From assembly GCA_947584535.1 (NCBI GenBank), contig CANPWO010000012.1, positions 1 through 32,947 on the forward strand: 32,947 nucleotides of DNA, given 5' to 3'. Of this stretch, positions 7,544 through 16,190 are shown one piece after another. The notes below the pieces were generated by a model. The model ran no database searches. It was not told the origin of the DNA and saw only the letters and a list, made by a program, of their open reading frames with translations. The DNA is from an uncultured Clostridia bacterium. GTDB taxonomy: Bacteria > Bacillota > Clostridia > TANB77 > CAG-465. Position 1 is the stretch's first letter. Each line of letters begins with the position of its first letter. The translations under genes were made by a program, and so were the position numbers.

Positions 7544-8317
7544 ATGAAAAAAATATCAGTAATTTTGCTTGCTTTTTCAATTATTTTTAGCATGATTTCG
7601 TGTGCAAATGTGATATATGCTGAAACTGGAGATAGTCTTTTTGATCAAAGATATAATTACCCATGGAATGATCCTCAAGAGAATACAACTCCATGGCTTA
7701 ATCAAGGAGGTACTGAAGACACTAATGAAACTGATGAATCTGAAGGTGATTTCTGGAATCAGGCAAATAAATGGTATGATAAAGGTAAGAACGAATATAG
7801 TGAAGATGGCAAAACAATAGATAATTTAGCAGAAAATAATTCGAATGTAAGAGAAATAATAAATGAACTATCAAAAATGGTTAATATTGTTGGAACAACT
7901 GTAATTGTATGCGTGACAACGTTTTTAGGTATAAAATACATATTTGGATCTGTTGAATCAAAAACTGAAGTTAAAGAAAGTCTTTTAACCTTAGTAGTAG
8001 CATGCGTATTCTTCTTTGGATGGAATGGAATATGGGGAACTATATTCCAAAATGGAACTCTTGTTTTTAATAATGCAAATGACGGATATGAGTCGGTAAT
8101 AGGAAGCATATTTAAAACAGTGTCATTAATTGCAAATATATTAGCTATACTTGGAGTGATTTACATTGGTATTAGGTATATATTTGCAGGTGCAGAAGGA
8201 AAGGCAGAATTGAAAGGAAAATCAACGCATTTTCTTATAGGAGTTATTTTAGCATTCTGTTCAGTAGGAATATTAAATTACATTTCTGCAGTAGTCAATG
8301 AAATATTTACACCATAA
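7544..8317 (+). CDS. Double pilin-domain membrane protein (two VirB2/TrbC-like units)
   Basis: 257 residues from the ATG at 7544. The in-frame GTG at 7535 overlaps the ribosome binding site GAGGTGG and was rejected. The order is a signal segment (residues 1-27), a polar acidic stretch rich in N, D, E and W (about 28-95), then two consecutive helix-loop-helix units. Unit 1 (about 100-165) contains GIKYIFGSVESKTEVKESLL. Unit 2 (about 188-255) contains GIRYIFAGAEGKAELKGKS. Each matches the YMFA-x-AD-x-KAD-x-KKS loop of the three upstream pilins. It therefore looks like a fused pair of pilin domains, four membrane helices in all. It could be a minor pilin, a pilus base, or an inner-membrane channel subunit. 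It is the first gene of the long operon. Confidence 0.75.
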   Translation: MKKISVILLAFSIIFSMISCANVIYAETGDSLFDQRYNYPWNDPQENTTPWLNQGGTEDTNETDESEGDFWNQANKWYDKGKNEYSEDGKTIDNLAENNSNVREIINELSKMVNIVGTTVIVCVTTFLGIKYIFGSVESKTEVKESLLTLVVACVFFFGWNGIWGTIFQNGTLVFNNANDGYESVIGSIFKTVSLIANILAILGVIYIGIRYIFAGAEGKAELKGKSTHFLIGVILAFCSVGILNYISAVVNEIFTP

Positions 8318-8341
8318 TTATTATGAAAAGAGGTTAGATAT

Positions 8342-8689
8342 ATGGGAAAAACGTATTATGTTCCACGTAGTGTAAAAGGTGAATCAAGATTATTATATAT
8401 TTTTACAATTAAGTCATTTGTAACTACAGTTGCTTTTGGTCTAATAGGTGCTTTGATTTGGTATTTAGGAAGTAATATAGGAATGGGACTTGTGCCAGGT
8501 CTAATAGTAACAGCTATATTTGCAGCCATTGGCTTTGCTTTTGGTGCATTAAAAATACCAGATGTTCCTATGATGGGAAAATTTAGAAAAGCAGGTGGAG
8601 AGTATATAACAGATATAGCTTTTAGATTCATTACATTTAGACGAAAGAAAAAAATATATATGTATAATTTAAACAGAGGAGGAAAATAA
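8342..8689 (+). CDS. PrgI/VirB3-like membrane protein
   Basis: 115 residues. It opens with TYYVPRSVKGESRLLYIFTIKSF and has two membrane helices, about residues 23-45 and 48-70, then a basic end. The length, the position just before VirB4-type genes, and the N-terminal short soluble stretch followed by two helices match the PrgI family, the Gram-positive counterpart of VirB3, which binds VirB4 at the membrane. The ribosome binding site AGAGGTTAG precedes the ATG. Its stop and the next start are one base apart, suggesting translational coupling. Confidence 0.75.
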   Translation: MGKTYYVPRSVKGESRLLYIFTIKSFVTTVAFGLIGALIWYLGSNIGMGLVPGLIVTAIFAAIGFAFGALKIPDVPMMGKFRKAGGEYITDIAFRFITFRRKKKIYMYNLNRGGK

Positions 8690-8690
8690 A

Positions 8691-10106
8691 ATGGATTTAA
8701 GTTCTTTAGCTTTTCCAGCAATTTTATTAGGTGTATTGCTAATATTTGGGGTTGTTTTTATGATAATTACTAAAAAGCAACATAGTAAAGCAAGTATTAA
8801 TTCTGAAAATAAAAATTCTAATAATTCAGAAAAAACTAACAACACAAAAAATTCTAATACAAATGTACAAAAAGAAGATGTTTTTAATTTTCTAGAATTT
8901 GATAGAATATTAGATAATATGATTGTACAAAATGACGGTACAAAATTTACAATGGCAATAAAATGTAAAGGTATTAATTATGATTTGATGTCTGATATGG
9001 AGCAGATTGCAGTTGAAGAAGGCTTTATAACTTTTTTAAATACATTAAGATATCCAATTCAATTATATGTACAAGCTCAAAATATTGATTTAAAATCAGC
9101 TATTAATAAATATAGAGAAAATATAAAAGGCTTAGAAGAAGAATTTGAAACTGTTAATAAAGAGTATAATGATATTCAAGAACAATTTGATGCAAAAAAA
9201 GAGGATATTAGAAAAATCGAAAATAATAGAACTAAAATTTTAAATGTATATGAATATGCAAATGATATAGTAAATTATGTTGAAAGATTAAGTCTTAACA
9301 AAAGTCTACTTCAAAGAAACTTTTATGTATTAGTTTCATACTATTCTTCAGAAATTACTTCAACTACAAATTTTACTAAAGAAGAATTGATTAATATTTG
9401 TTATAATGAACTATTGACACGTGCGCAAAGTATAATTAGTGGACTTATGACATGTTCAGTAGTTGGAACAATACTTAACTCAAACGAAGTTGCTGATTTA
9501 TTGTATAATGCGTATAATAGAGATGATAAAGGATTATTAAGTGTTAAAGAAGCTATACAGTCAGGATTTTATAGATTATATTCTACTTCTGAAGATGTAT
9601 TCTTTAAAAAGCAACAAAAAATGATAGAACAAATAAACGAAGAAGCAGAATTAAAAGCATTAGAATCTATAAAGAAAGCTATAGAAGATGGTACATATAT
9701 TTCTCCTGCAGCTGAAAAATTAAATATAATTGATCAAGTAAGTAAAACTGCAGCTGAAATTGTAAAAAAGGAAGATTTGCCACAAGATGTAAAAGAACGT
9801 GCAAAAGAAATATTAGTAGAAGAGTATTCGGAAAGTAAAGATAAAATAATAAAAGAAATTAATGACGAAAAACAAGATAAATCTAAAGATACAAAAAAAT
9901 CAAATAAAGAAGAAATAAATAAAGAAAATGATATTAATCAATCTGATGATACTGAAAATGTACAAACAACGAAAGAACCTGAAAAAATTGAAGAACAACA
10001 ATTAGATAATAGAATGGGATTTGAAGAAGTTAATGTTGAAGAAAAAAAAGATGAGGGAAAGTCAGAGTCTTCTAGTAATAATGACGAAGATGATTTGATA
10101 ATTTAG
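8691..10106 (+). CDS. Stand-alone TraC-like VirB4 accessory, membrane-anchored
   Basis: 471 residues. One N-terminal membrane helix (residues 5-27) is followed by a polar N/S/K linker (30-62). Residues 63-145 carry a block typical of the N-terminal TraC-like part of VirB4-type ATPases: FDRILDNMIVQNDGTKFTMAIKCKGINY, then a helix and FLNTLRYPIQLYVQAQN. A coiled coil (about 145-190) and another alpha-beta region follow. The last 110 residues are a highly charged, low-complexity tail rich in K, E, D and N. There is no Walker motif. The next gene is a full VirB4 with its own N-terminal domain, so this is an extra, detached TraC-like subunit, probably tethering VirB4 to the membrane. The role is inferred from domain and position. 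Confidence 0.65.
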   Translation: MDLSSLAFPAILLGVLLIFGVVFMIITKKQHSKASINSENKNSNNSEKTNNTKNSNTNVQKEDVFNFLEFDRILDNMIVQNDGTKFTMAIKCKGINYDLMSDMEQIAVEEGFITFLNTLRYPIQLYVQAQNIDLKSAINKYRENIKGLEEEFETVNKEYNDIQEQFDAKKEDIRKIENNRTKILNVYEYANDIVNYVERLSLNKSLLQRNFYVLVSYYSSEITSTTNFTKEELINICYNELLTRAQSIISGLMTCSVVGTILNSNEVADLLYNAYNRDDKGLLSVKEAIQSGFYRLYSTSEDVFFKKQQKMIEQINEEAELKALESIKKAIEDGTYISPAAEKLNIIDQVSKTAAEIVKKEDLPQDVKERAKEILVEEYSESKDKIIKEINDEKQDKSKDTKKSNKEEINKENDINQSDDTENVQTTKEPEKIEEQQLDNRMGFEEVNVEEKKDEGKSESSSNNDEDDLII

Positions 10107-10132
10107 ATATATTTGAGAGGGTATGATATATT

Positions 10133-12118
10133 ATGGGAAAAAAGAAAAATAAAAATGTGCAAGAAGCACCTAAAGAAGAATTAATAACATCAAATGAACT
10201 AATTGAAAGTTCGCTTGAAGTAAATAAATCTACTTTAAAAGATTTACTTGCCCCATCTGGAATTGATGCAACACATTATGATTATTTAGAAATATTTTCT
10301 AAAGTATCAAGATTTGCAAGAACTTTTTATTTAACAACAATTCCAAGACAGGCAACATTTCCATACTTTTTATCTGGTATATATGAATTTGGAGATGTAA
10401 ATACTTCAGTATTTATTACTCCTATATCAGAGACTAAATCACAAAATGAATTAAATAAACAAATTGTAGAATTACAATCAGAAAGATATGTTGCTCATGA
10501 TAGAGGAGATATAAATAGGGAATCTGTTCTTACTACTAAACAAGCTGAGGCAGAAAGTTTAAGAGATCAAATAGCAGCAGGATATAATAAATTATTTGAT
10601 GCAACAATAATATGTACATTATTTGCGTATACAAAGGATGAACTTGATAAATATTCAGAACTACTTGCAATGGAAGCTTCAAAAAATTTATTAGGACTTA
10701 AAACAGCTTGGGCATTACAAGAGGAAGGATTTAAATCTAATCTACCTCTTAACACTAACAAGATTACTAGAAAGCATACATTTGATAGAGGTTCTATGGC
10801 TACTGTATTTCCGTTTGTTGATGCAAACGCAGGACATGATACTGGAGTGCCAATAGGTATAAATAAACAAACCGGATTACCTGTTATATTTGATAATTTT
10901 AGTAACACTCTTTCAAATTATAACATGATTATATTTGGTAAATCAGGTGCTGGTAAATCTGTTACAATTAAAACAATAATGGCAAGATCTGCAATACTTA
11001 TGGGCGTAGAAAATCTAGTTTTAGATGCTGAAGGAGAGTATGTAGTAGTTGCTGAGGCTTTAAGAGGAATAAATGTAAATATAAGCCCAAATAGTAATAC
11101 AATTATTAATATATTTGATATTGAGACAGAAATTGAAAAAGATGAAATAACAGGTAAAGATAGATTTGTACTTAATGTTGAAAATAAGGTAGAAGATGTT
11201 ACTCAATCTCTTCTTACAATGGCAAGAGGTGCAACTAAGTCTGAAGAAGTAAATGAGCTTACAAAACAGATTATTGCTGAAATCGCAGCAGAAGAATATG
11301 CTGATAAGGGTATTACAAGTGATCCAAATTCACTTTATGAAGATAGTTTTGGAAGTTTAGAAAGTGATGGCGGAGATTTCAATGTAACAAGAAAGAAAAA
11401 AGAAATGCCTACTATTGGTTCTTGGTATGATAGACTAGAAAAAAAGGCAAAAGAAAATACAAATGAAACATATAAATATCACTATGATTATTTAACAAAA
11501 GTTATGAAACAATATGTTAGAAAATTTGATGGACAAATGGCGTATTTTGATGGACAATCTACTTTTGAACTTCAAGACGGTTCATTGTTTATAAATATAA
11601 ATATATCTCAACTTGAGGAAAGATTTGCAAGACCACTTGCACAACAAATACTTCTTTCATGGATTTGGGAAAAATATGTTAAAAAGAATAGTGAAGATAA
11701 AACAAAAGCAAGGAGTAAACGTGTACTAGTTGATGAGGCATGGATGATGCTTGCATATCCCGAAGCTGTTGATTTCTTAAATACAATGGCTAGACGTGCT
11801 AGAAAAAGAAATGTTTCTTTAACTGTTGTTTCACAGAAATTCCAAGATTTTTATGAAAATAAAAATGTTCAAGCAGTTTTAACTTCTGCAGATACAAAAC
11901 TATTTTTATCACAAGATAAATCAGAAATCGAATATTTGCAGGAAGTATTTAAATTAAGTGAAGGAGAATCAAATTTCCTTATAACTTGTTCTAGAGGTGA
12001 AGGCTTAATTAAAATTGGATATTCATCAGCTGTAATAGCTATTAGGCCAACGCAAAAAGAATTTGAATTTGTAGAAACAAATCTAAATAAAATTGTAGAA
12101 AGTAGAAATAAAAAATAA
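10133..12118 (+). CDS. virB4: VirB4-family T4SS ATPase
   Basis: 661 residues. VirB4 ATPases drive assembly of, and transport through, type IV secretion systems from the cytoplasmic side of the membrane. Residues 1-255 form the N-terminal VirB4 domain (DYLEIFSKVSRFARTFYL). Walker A is GKSGAGKS at residues 269-276. Walker B ends in D534-E535 (RVLVDEAWMML). The RAR stretch after it (NTMARRARKRNVSL) and the VVSQKFQDF sensor-type block are typical. All ATP-binding parts are present, so it should be active. It starts 26 bases after the TraC-like gene. This is the most diagnostic gene of the locus. A VirD4 coupling ATPase would have a different membrane-anchored N-terminus and is not seen. Confidence 0.93.
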   Translation: MGKKKNKNVQEAPKEELITSNELIESSLEVNKSTLKDLLAPSGIDATHYDYLEIFSKVSRFARTFYLTTIPRQATFPYFLSGIYEFGDVNTSVFITPISETKSQNELNKQIVELQSERYVAHDRGDINRESVLTTKQAEAESLRDQIAAGYNKLFDATIICTLFAYTKDELDKYSELLAMEASKNLLGLKTAWALQEEGFKSNLPLNTNKITRKHTFDRGSMATVFPFVDANAGHDTGVPIGINKQTGLPVIFDNFSNTLSNYNMIIFGKSGAGKSVTIKTIMARSAILMGVENLVLDAEGEYVVVAEALRGINVNISPNSNTIINIFDIETEIEKDEITGKDRFVLNVENKVEDVTQSLLTMARGATKSEEVNELTKQIIAEIAAEEYADKGITSDPNSLYEDSFGSLESDGGDFNVTRKKKEMPTIGSWYDRLEKKAKENTNETYKYHYDYLTKVMKQYVRKFDGQMAYFDGQSTFELQDGSLFININISQLEERFARPLAQQILLSWIWEKYVKKNSEDKTKARSKRVLVDEAWMMLAYPEAVDFLNTMARRARKRNVSLTVVSQKFQDFYENKNVQAVLTSADTKLFLSQDKSEIEYLQEVFKLSEGESNFLITCSRGEGLIKIGYSSAVIAIRPTQKEFEFVETNLNKIVESRNKK

Positions 12119-12145
12119 TTTAAATAAAGATATTAAGGTGATAAG

Positions 12146-13654
12146 ATGAAAAATAAAGCATTAAAAATTACTTTTGCATTAGTGTTTATAGTATTAATAA
12201 TGTTTTCTTTGTCAGCAAATACAATAAATACTATATATGCAAAAATAAATGATACATATGGTGAAACTAGCTCTCAGGTAGTTGATAATAATTTAGATAA
12301 AAAAGTAAATGATAATCCAGTAACTGGGGCACTTGCATCTTTTATATATTCTATTGCATCATTAGTAGAATATTTGGTAGGGAATATATTTACTTCTATA
12401 TCAGGGGATCCAACATTTCCTTGGGCTGATAGAATAATTTTTAATGCAGTACCTTTACTTGATATTAATTTCTTTAATCCATCTAAATCTTCATTTTTTG
12501 TAAGTACTGATGGTAGTGATACACCAGTAGCAAGAATGGTTAGAAATGTTTATTTTACAATACTTGCAATATCAATAGCATTTTTAACTATAGTTGTTGG
12601 GATTGCAGCAATAAAAATGGCATTAACTGCACTAGCATCTGAAAAAGCAAAATACAAAGAAGCAATAACCAAATGGATGTTTTCTATAGTATTACTTTTT
12701 CTTATGCATAATCTAATGTCTTTTATATTCTTCTTAAATGAAGGACTGGTTAAAGTTGCTAGCGGTATTTTAACTGATAAAATGAATGAATATGATTTTA
12801 ATAAGATAAATACTAATTTACGAGGAGAGGTAAACAGTAAAACTTTAGTAGATAATTTTTTTGAACAAAATTGGGGAATTGGTGGCGCAGATGCAGAAAA
12901 TGCGAAAGATTTTATATATAGTTCTGATGATAAAATAGAAATGGCCGCATACTTATTAAATGATCCAGATTATAATAGTACAATATTGAAATATGCTTCT
13001 GGAACTGATTTTTTGGATAGTAATTTTATAAACACCTTAAGATATTCTTTTGATATGGTATTTGGAAGTACAGGCGGTGGAATGGTATCAAAAGAACAAG
13101 GCTGTGCACCTCTTCCATCTTTAGCTAGTTCGCTTAAATGTGCAGTAGATGATTCAACATATAATAGTGTGAAACAATTTGTCGAAGGATATAATGGTCT
13201 TTCGAGAGAGGCAGCAAGAAGAAAATTTGAACAAGATGCTAATTTGAATACAGTTGAACAGTGGATTACAACCACAAATATGATAAATAATTTAATAGAT
13301 TGGTATAGAGGAATAGTTAATGGAGCAGAAACTTTAAGAAAAGTTTTTAAATATGATTCTGATAGTGGAAAATGGGTCAAACAAAAAGCTAGTGATTCGT
13401 CCGATATATTAAAAATGATGGCTGAAATATTTAAAAGTGCTGCTTATACATATCCAACTGATAATGCTGGCAATGTAACTGGTTGGTCACCATCAAAAGT
13501 CTCAGTTACAGGTGCTATATTGTATGCTATTTTTGTATTTCAATCAGTATTATATGTATTTTCATATACTAAAAGATTGTTCTATATAATTATACTTGCA
13601 ATATTTGCTCCAATTATTGTTTTATTAGATTTTTTAGGAAAAGCATTAATGTAA
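12146..13654 (+). CDS. VirB6/TrbL-like channel protein, N-terminal part
   Basis: 502 residues. It has a signal or first helix (residues 7-30), a hydrophobic segment near 60-90, two strong helices about 130-160 and 175-200, a long soluble region (about 205-440), and two C-terminal helices (about 447-498). It ends in RLFYIIILAIFAPIIVLLDFLGKALM. The number and order of helices and the polar middle resemble VirB6/TrbL-type polytopic channel proteins that follow virB4. The end closely resembles the middle of full-length Gram-positive VirB6-like proteins, where 'AIFAPIIVLLD' is normally followed by 'WLKE..IQ', which is exactly how the next gene begins. The gene is therefore probably the first half of a split channel gene. 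Confidence 0.7.
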   Translation: MKNKALKITFALVFIVLIMFSLSANTINTIYAKINDTYGETSSQVVDNNLDKKVNDNPVTGALASFIYSIASLVEYLVGNIFTSISGDPTFPWADRIIFNAVPLLDINFFNPSKSSFFVSTDGSDTPVARMVRNVYFTILAISIAFLTIVVGIAAIKMALTALASEKAKYKEAITKWMFSIVLLFLMHNLMSFIFFLNEGLVKVASGILTDKMNEYDFNKINTNLRGEVNSKTLVDNFFEQNWGIGGADAENAKDFIYSSDDKIEMAAYLLNDPDYNSTILKYASGTDFLDSNFINTLRYSFDMVFGSTGGGMVSKEQGCAPLPSLASSLKCAVDDSTYNSVKQFVEGYNGLSREAARRKFEQDANLNTVEQWITTTNMINNLIDWYRGIVNGAETLRKVFKYDSDSGKWVKQKASDSSDILKMMAEIFKSAAYTYPTDNAGNVTGWSPSKVSVTGAILYAIFVFQSVLYVFSYTKRLFYIIILAIFAPIIVLLDFLGKALM

Positions 13655-13666
13655 GAAGGTGAATAA

Positions 13667-14683
13667 ATGAAAAAAGATATTTTTGCAGACTGGCTTAAAG
13701 AGTTATGCATGCTTGTTTTTATACAAACAGTTCAAGCGTTTATATTTGCAATTGTAATGTCTCTTATATTATCATTACTTATGGGTGATTATGGAAGTAG
13801 TAATGATGCAACTGGTTCAGTAGGTATTATTGCTGTAATACTACTTGCATCAATTTCAAAAATAGAAGAATTAATAAAGAAAGTACTTGGTGTAAAGTCA
13901 AATGTGCATGATGCTGGTATGCGTGGTGGTATGAAGTCACTTGCTACTACTATGCTTGCTGCGAACTTAGCAAAAAATGTTCTTGATAATGGTAGAAAAT
14001 TTGTTGGTGGAGCAGCAGGAGCTATTGGTGCTAAAGCCGGTCAAAGAAGAGATATGAATCAGGCAAGGGCAAGGATGGCAAGAGATGTAGCTAGATATGG
14101 TGGTAATCCTGCTCTTTCAACTGGTGGTACAAATACAGCTGGAGAAGCAGGAGCACAAATTCCAACGGCTACAACATCAGCAATTGGTGCTGGTAGTCAA
14201 AGTAATAGTGCAAATGCTTCAGTTCAAGCTGCTGCTTCTGGCTCAAATAATCAAGCAAGTGAAAAACTTCAAGATAAAATAGATGCATATAACGATAGAA
14301 TAGCAGAAATAAAAGCTAAAAGAGGATCTGATTTTAGAAAATCACTGGTAAATATGGGCTCAGGTCTTGTTGAAACAGCAGGAGCTATAGGATTTGGTGC
14401 TGTTGGTATGACTGCTGGGGCTGCTCTTGGAGAAGGAAAAGAAATCATTCAAGGTGGACTTGTTGGTATGGGGGTAGGTGATAAAGTAGGATCTATTGCA
14501 ATGGCACCTGTAAGAGGAATAAATACTATACAAGATTCAATTAGTCAAACTAAGGCAATAAATAATGAATTAATTAAACAAGTAAATGCAATTAACGAAC
14601 AAGGAACTAGAGTAAGAAATGTAAGAGAGGCTAAGAAAAGACTTGATGAACAACTTAGCCAACTTGATATTAGTGATATTTAA
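13667..14683 (+). CDS. VirB6/TrbL-like channel protein, C-terminal part
   Basis: 338 residues. It opens with DIFADWLKELCMLVFIQTVQAF, the usual continuation of VirB6-like proteins, and has two helices (about residues 18-42 and 52-72). An Ala/Gly-rich soluble region (about 90-190), a short coiled coil (about 195-215), another small hydrophobic Gly/Ala-rich stretch (about 235-275) and a helical end follow. It is in the same frame as the gene before it, separated by TAA, three sense codons and a second TAA. AGAAGGTG forms a proper ribosome binding site for it. This suggests stable gene fission rather than a sequencing error, with the two products joining in the membrane. Confidence 0.7.
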   Translation: MKKDIFADWLKELCMLVFIQTVQAFIFAIVMSLILSLLMGDYGSSNDATGSVGIIAVILLASISKIEELIKKVLGVKSNVHDAGMRGGMKSLATTMLAANLAKNVLDNGRKFVGGAAGAIGAKAGQRRDMNQARARMARDVARYGGNPALSTGGTNTAGEAGAQIPTATTSAIGAGSQSNSANASVQAAASGSNNQASEKLQDKIDAYNDRIAEIKAKRGSDFRKSLVNMGSGLVETAGAIGFGAVGMTAGAALGEGKEIIQGGLVGMGVGDKVGSIAMAPVRGINTIQDSISQTKAINNELIKQVNAINEQGTRVRNVREAKKRLDEQLSQLDISDI

Positions 14684-14695
14684 TGGAGCTTAATA

Positions 14696-15265
14696 ATGAA
14701 AAAAAATATAATTAATTTGAATAATATAACAAATCAAGAAAAGCTAAGTTTGTTAATTTCTTTTTTGATTTTGGTTATTTTAGCTACATTTATATTAAAA
14801 AATATTTTCGATGATAATAGAAATATAGATTATAAAAAACAAACTATAGAAGATTTGTATAATGAAGCTTTTATAAATAATGACAGGCAAACATATTGGA
14901 TTTTAGATAGTATAATTTCATCTTTTATAACTTCATATCAATTAGAATTAACAGATAATAATACAGAAAAATCAATATATAAAAGAGAAGATTTTTATCA
15001 AGTGCTTTCAAATGATTATAAAAAAGTACTTAGTAAAAGAAAGTATTTAGAAAAATCAAAGGAAATGTGCAACAAATTTATTGTTGGAAGTGGAAATGTA
15101 AAGAAAAATGATTTTATAGAAGAAGTAAGACAGCTAGATCAAAGAAAGTATTTAAGTAATATGTATATTGTAAAATTAAAAACAGTTTTAAAAGATAGTA
15201 AATCATATATAGGTATAAAAATTATACCCGATACTAGAAACTATAGTATTTTTTATTTAGAATAG
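14696..15265 (+). CDS. Small single-pass membrane-anchored protein, copy 1
   Basis: 189 residues, family not recognised. A basic N-terminus is followed by one membrane helix (about residues 18-38), then a charged outer domain, mostly helical at first (about 45-145) with a short strand-rich end. The start has GGAG eight bases upstream and lies 12 bases after the VirB6-like C-terminal gene. Layout and position beside a VirB8-like gene match the 153-residue gene at 25616, so both are probably distant paralogues. A structural part of the T4SS outside the membrane is likely; nothing more specific can be said. Confidence 0.6.
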   Translation: MKKNIINLNNITNQEKLSLLISFLILVILATFILKNIFDDNRNIDYKKQTIEDLYNEAFINNDRQTYWILDSIISSFITSYQLELTDNNTEKSIYKREDFYQVLSNDYKKVLSKRKYLEKSKEMCNKFIVGSGNVKKNDFIEEVRQLDQRKYLSNMYIVKLKTVLKDSKSYIGIKIIPDTRNYSIFYLE

Positions 15266-15274
15266 GTAAAGATA

Positions 15275-16168
15275 ATGAAAAAAAATAATAATAAAATTAT
15301 AATATTAATTGTAATAATAGTTATATTAGTTTCACTTATAATTTCTATATGTTATATATGGAGAAATGGTAAAACAAGTGCAACTAGTAAAATAACTCAA
15401 GATAATAATAATATAATAAGTGAAAAATTGAGTTCTAAAGATATAGCTAAATATACTGAAGCTTCTAGCGAAACAGTAGAAACTGAAGCTGTTAATATGT
15501 ATATTAATGATATATTAAGTATATTAAAGGATAAAGATTATAAAAAATTTTTTGAAAAATTAGACGATAAATTTATTGAAGCAAATAATTTATCAGAGTA
15601 TAATATACAAGAATATCTTGATAAAAACGGATTTTTAGCAGGGGAACCTTCTGCTAATTTTAAGGAAGTTAATTTTTATAGCGAAAAAAATGATGTATAT
15701 GTTTACAGAGTTAGATTCTATTTTGGACGTAATACAAGGTTTATTAATATTATTGAAACATCACCTTATAATTATAAGATAAATTTAGAGCAAAAAACTG
15801 TACCAAAAGTTTATAATAATAGTTTTAATGTGAAAGTAGATGATATTGAGTTTCAAATTACAGAAAGTGAAAAAAGAGAAAATTGTTTAATATATAACGT
15901 AAAAATCACTAATTATTCTGATAAAAAAGTAACATTTGATTTTACAAGTATTAATAATGTTGTATTAGCAATGAATGGTGATGGAACAATTAAGCAACCT
16001 TCTTCAATACTAGAGGCAGGAACAGATTATTCTTTAAATAAAGATTCATATTTTACAAAAAGTTTTTACTTTCCAATAAATATGCAATATCATAAAGATG
16101 TGATTGGATTTAATTTTTATAATGTAAAAATTGGAAACGTTATGAAAAATATATTTGTTAGATTTTAA
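15275..16168 (+). CDS. VirB8-like anchored protein with NTF2-type domain
   Basis: 297 residues. One N-terminal membrane helix (residues 7-29) is followed by a polar linker. Residues 75-180 have the helix-helix-sheet order of an NTF2-like domain (MYINDILSILKDKDYKKFFEKLDDKF, ending IIETSPYNYKINLEQ), as in VirB8 and Gram-positive TcpC-type proteins. Residues 185-297 form a beta-rich domain resembling extracellular immunoglobulin-like DUF4352 domains (VKITNYSDKKVTFDF). VirB8 proteins scaffold the T4SS at the outer membrane face. A shorter relative with a matching end (YSPFNYKLEIN) occurs at 26097. The assignment rests on layout and position; sequence similarity to known VirB8 is weak by eye. Confidence 0.6.
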   Translation: MKKNNNKIIILIVIIVILVSLIISICYIWRNGKTSATSKITQDNNNIISEKLSSKDIAKYTEASSETVETEAVNMYINDILSILKDKDYKKFFEKLDDKFIEANNLSEYNIQEYLDKNGFLAGEPSANFKEVNFYSEKNDVYVYRVRFYFGRNTRFINIIETSPYNYKINLEQKTVPKVYNNSFNVKVDDIEFQITESEKRENCLIYNVKITNYSDKKVTFDFTSINNVVLAMNGDGTIKQPSSILEAGTDYSLNKDSYFTKSFYFPINMQYHKDVIGFNFYNVKIGNVMKNIFVRF

Positions 16169-16190
16169 TTATAGAGGAGGGAGTATGTGA

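Noticed and set aside
12970-13380. 136-codon minus-strand open frame inside the VirB6-like gene
   Set aside because: No ribosome binding site, no recognisable domain, and fully inside a conserved gene on the other strand.
14097-14282. 61-codon plus-strand frame inside the VirB6-like C-terminal gene
   Set aside because: Q/L/V-rich string produced by the Ala/Gly/Ser/Gln-rich region read in another frame.
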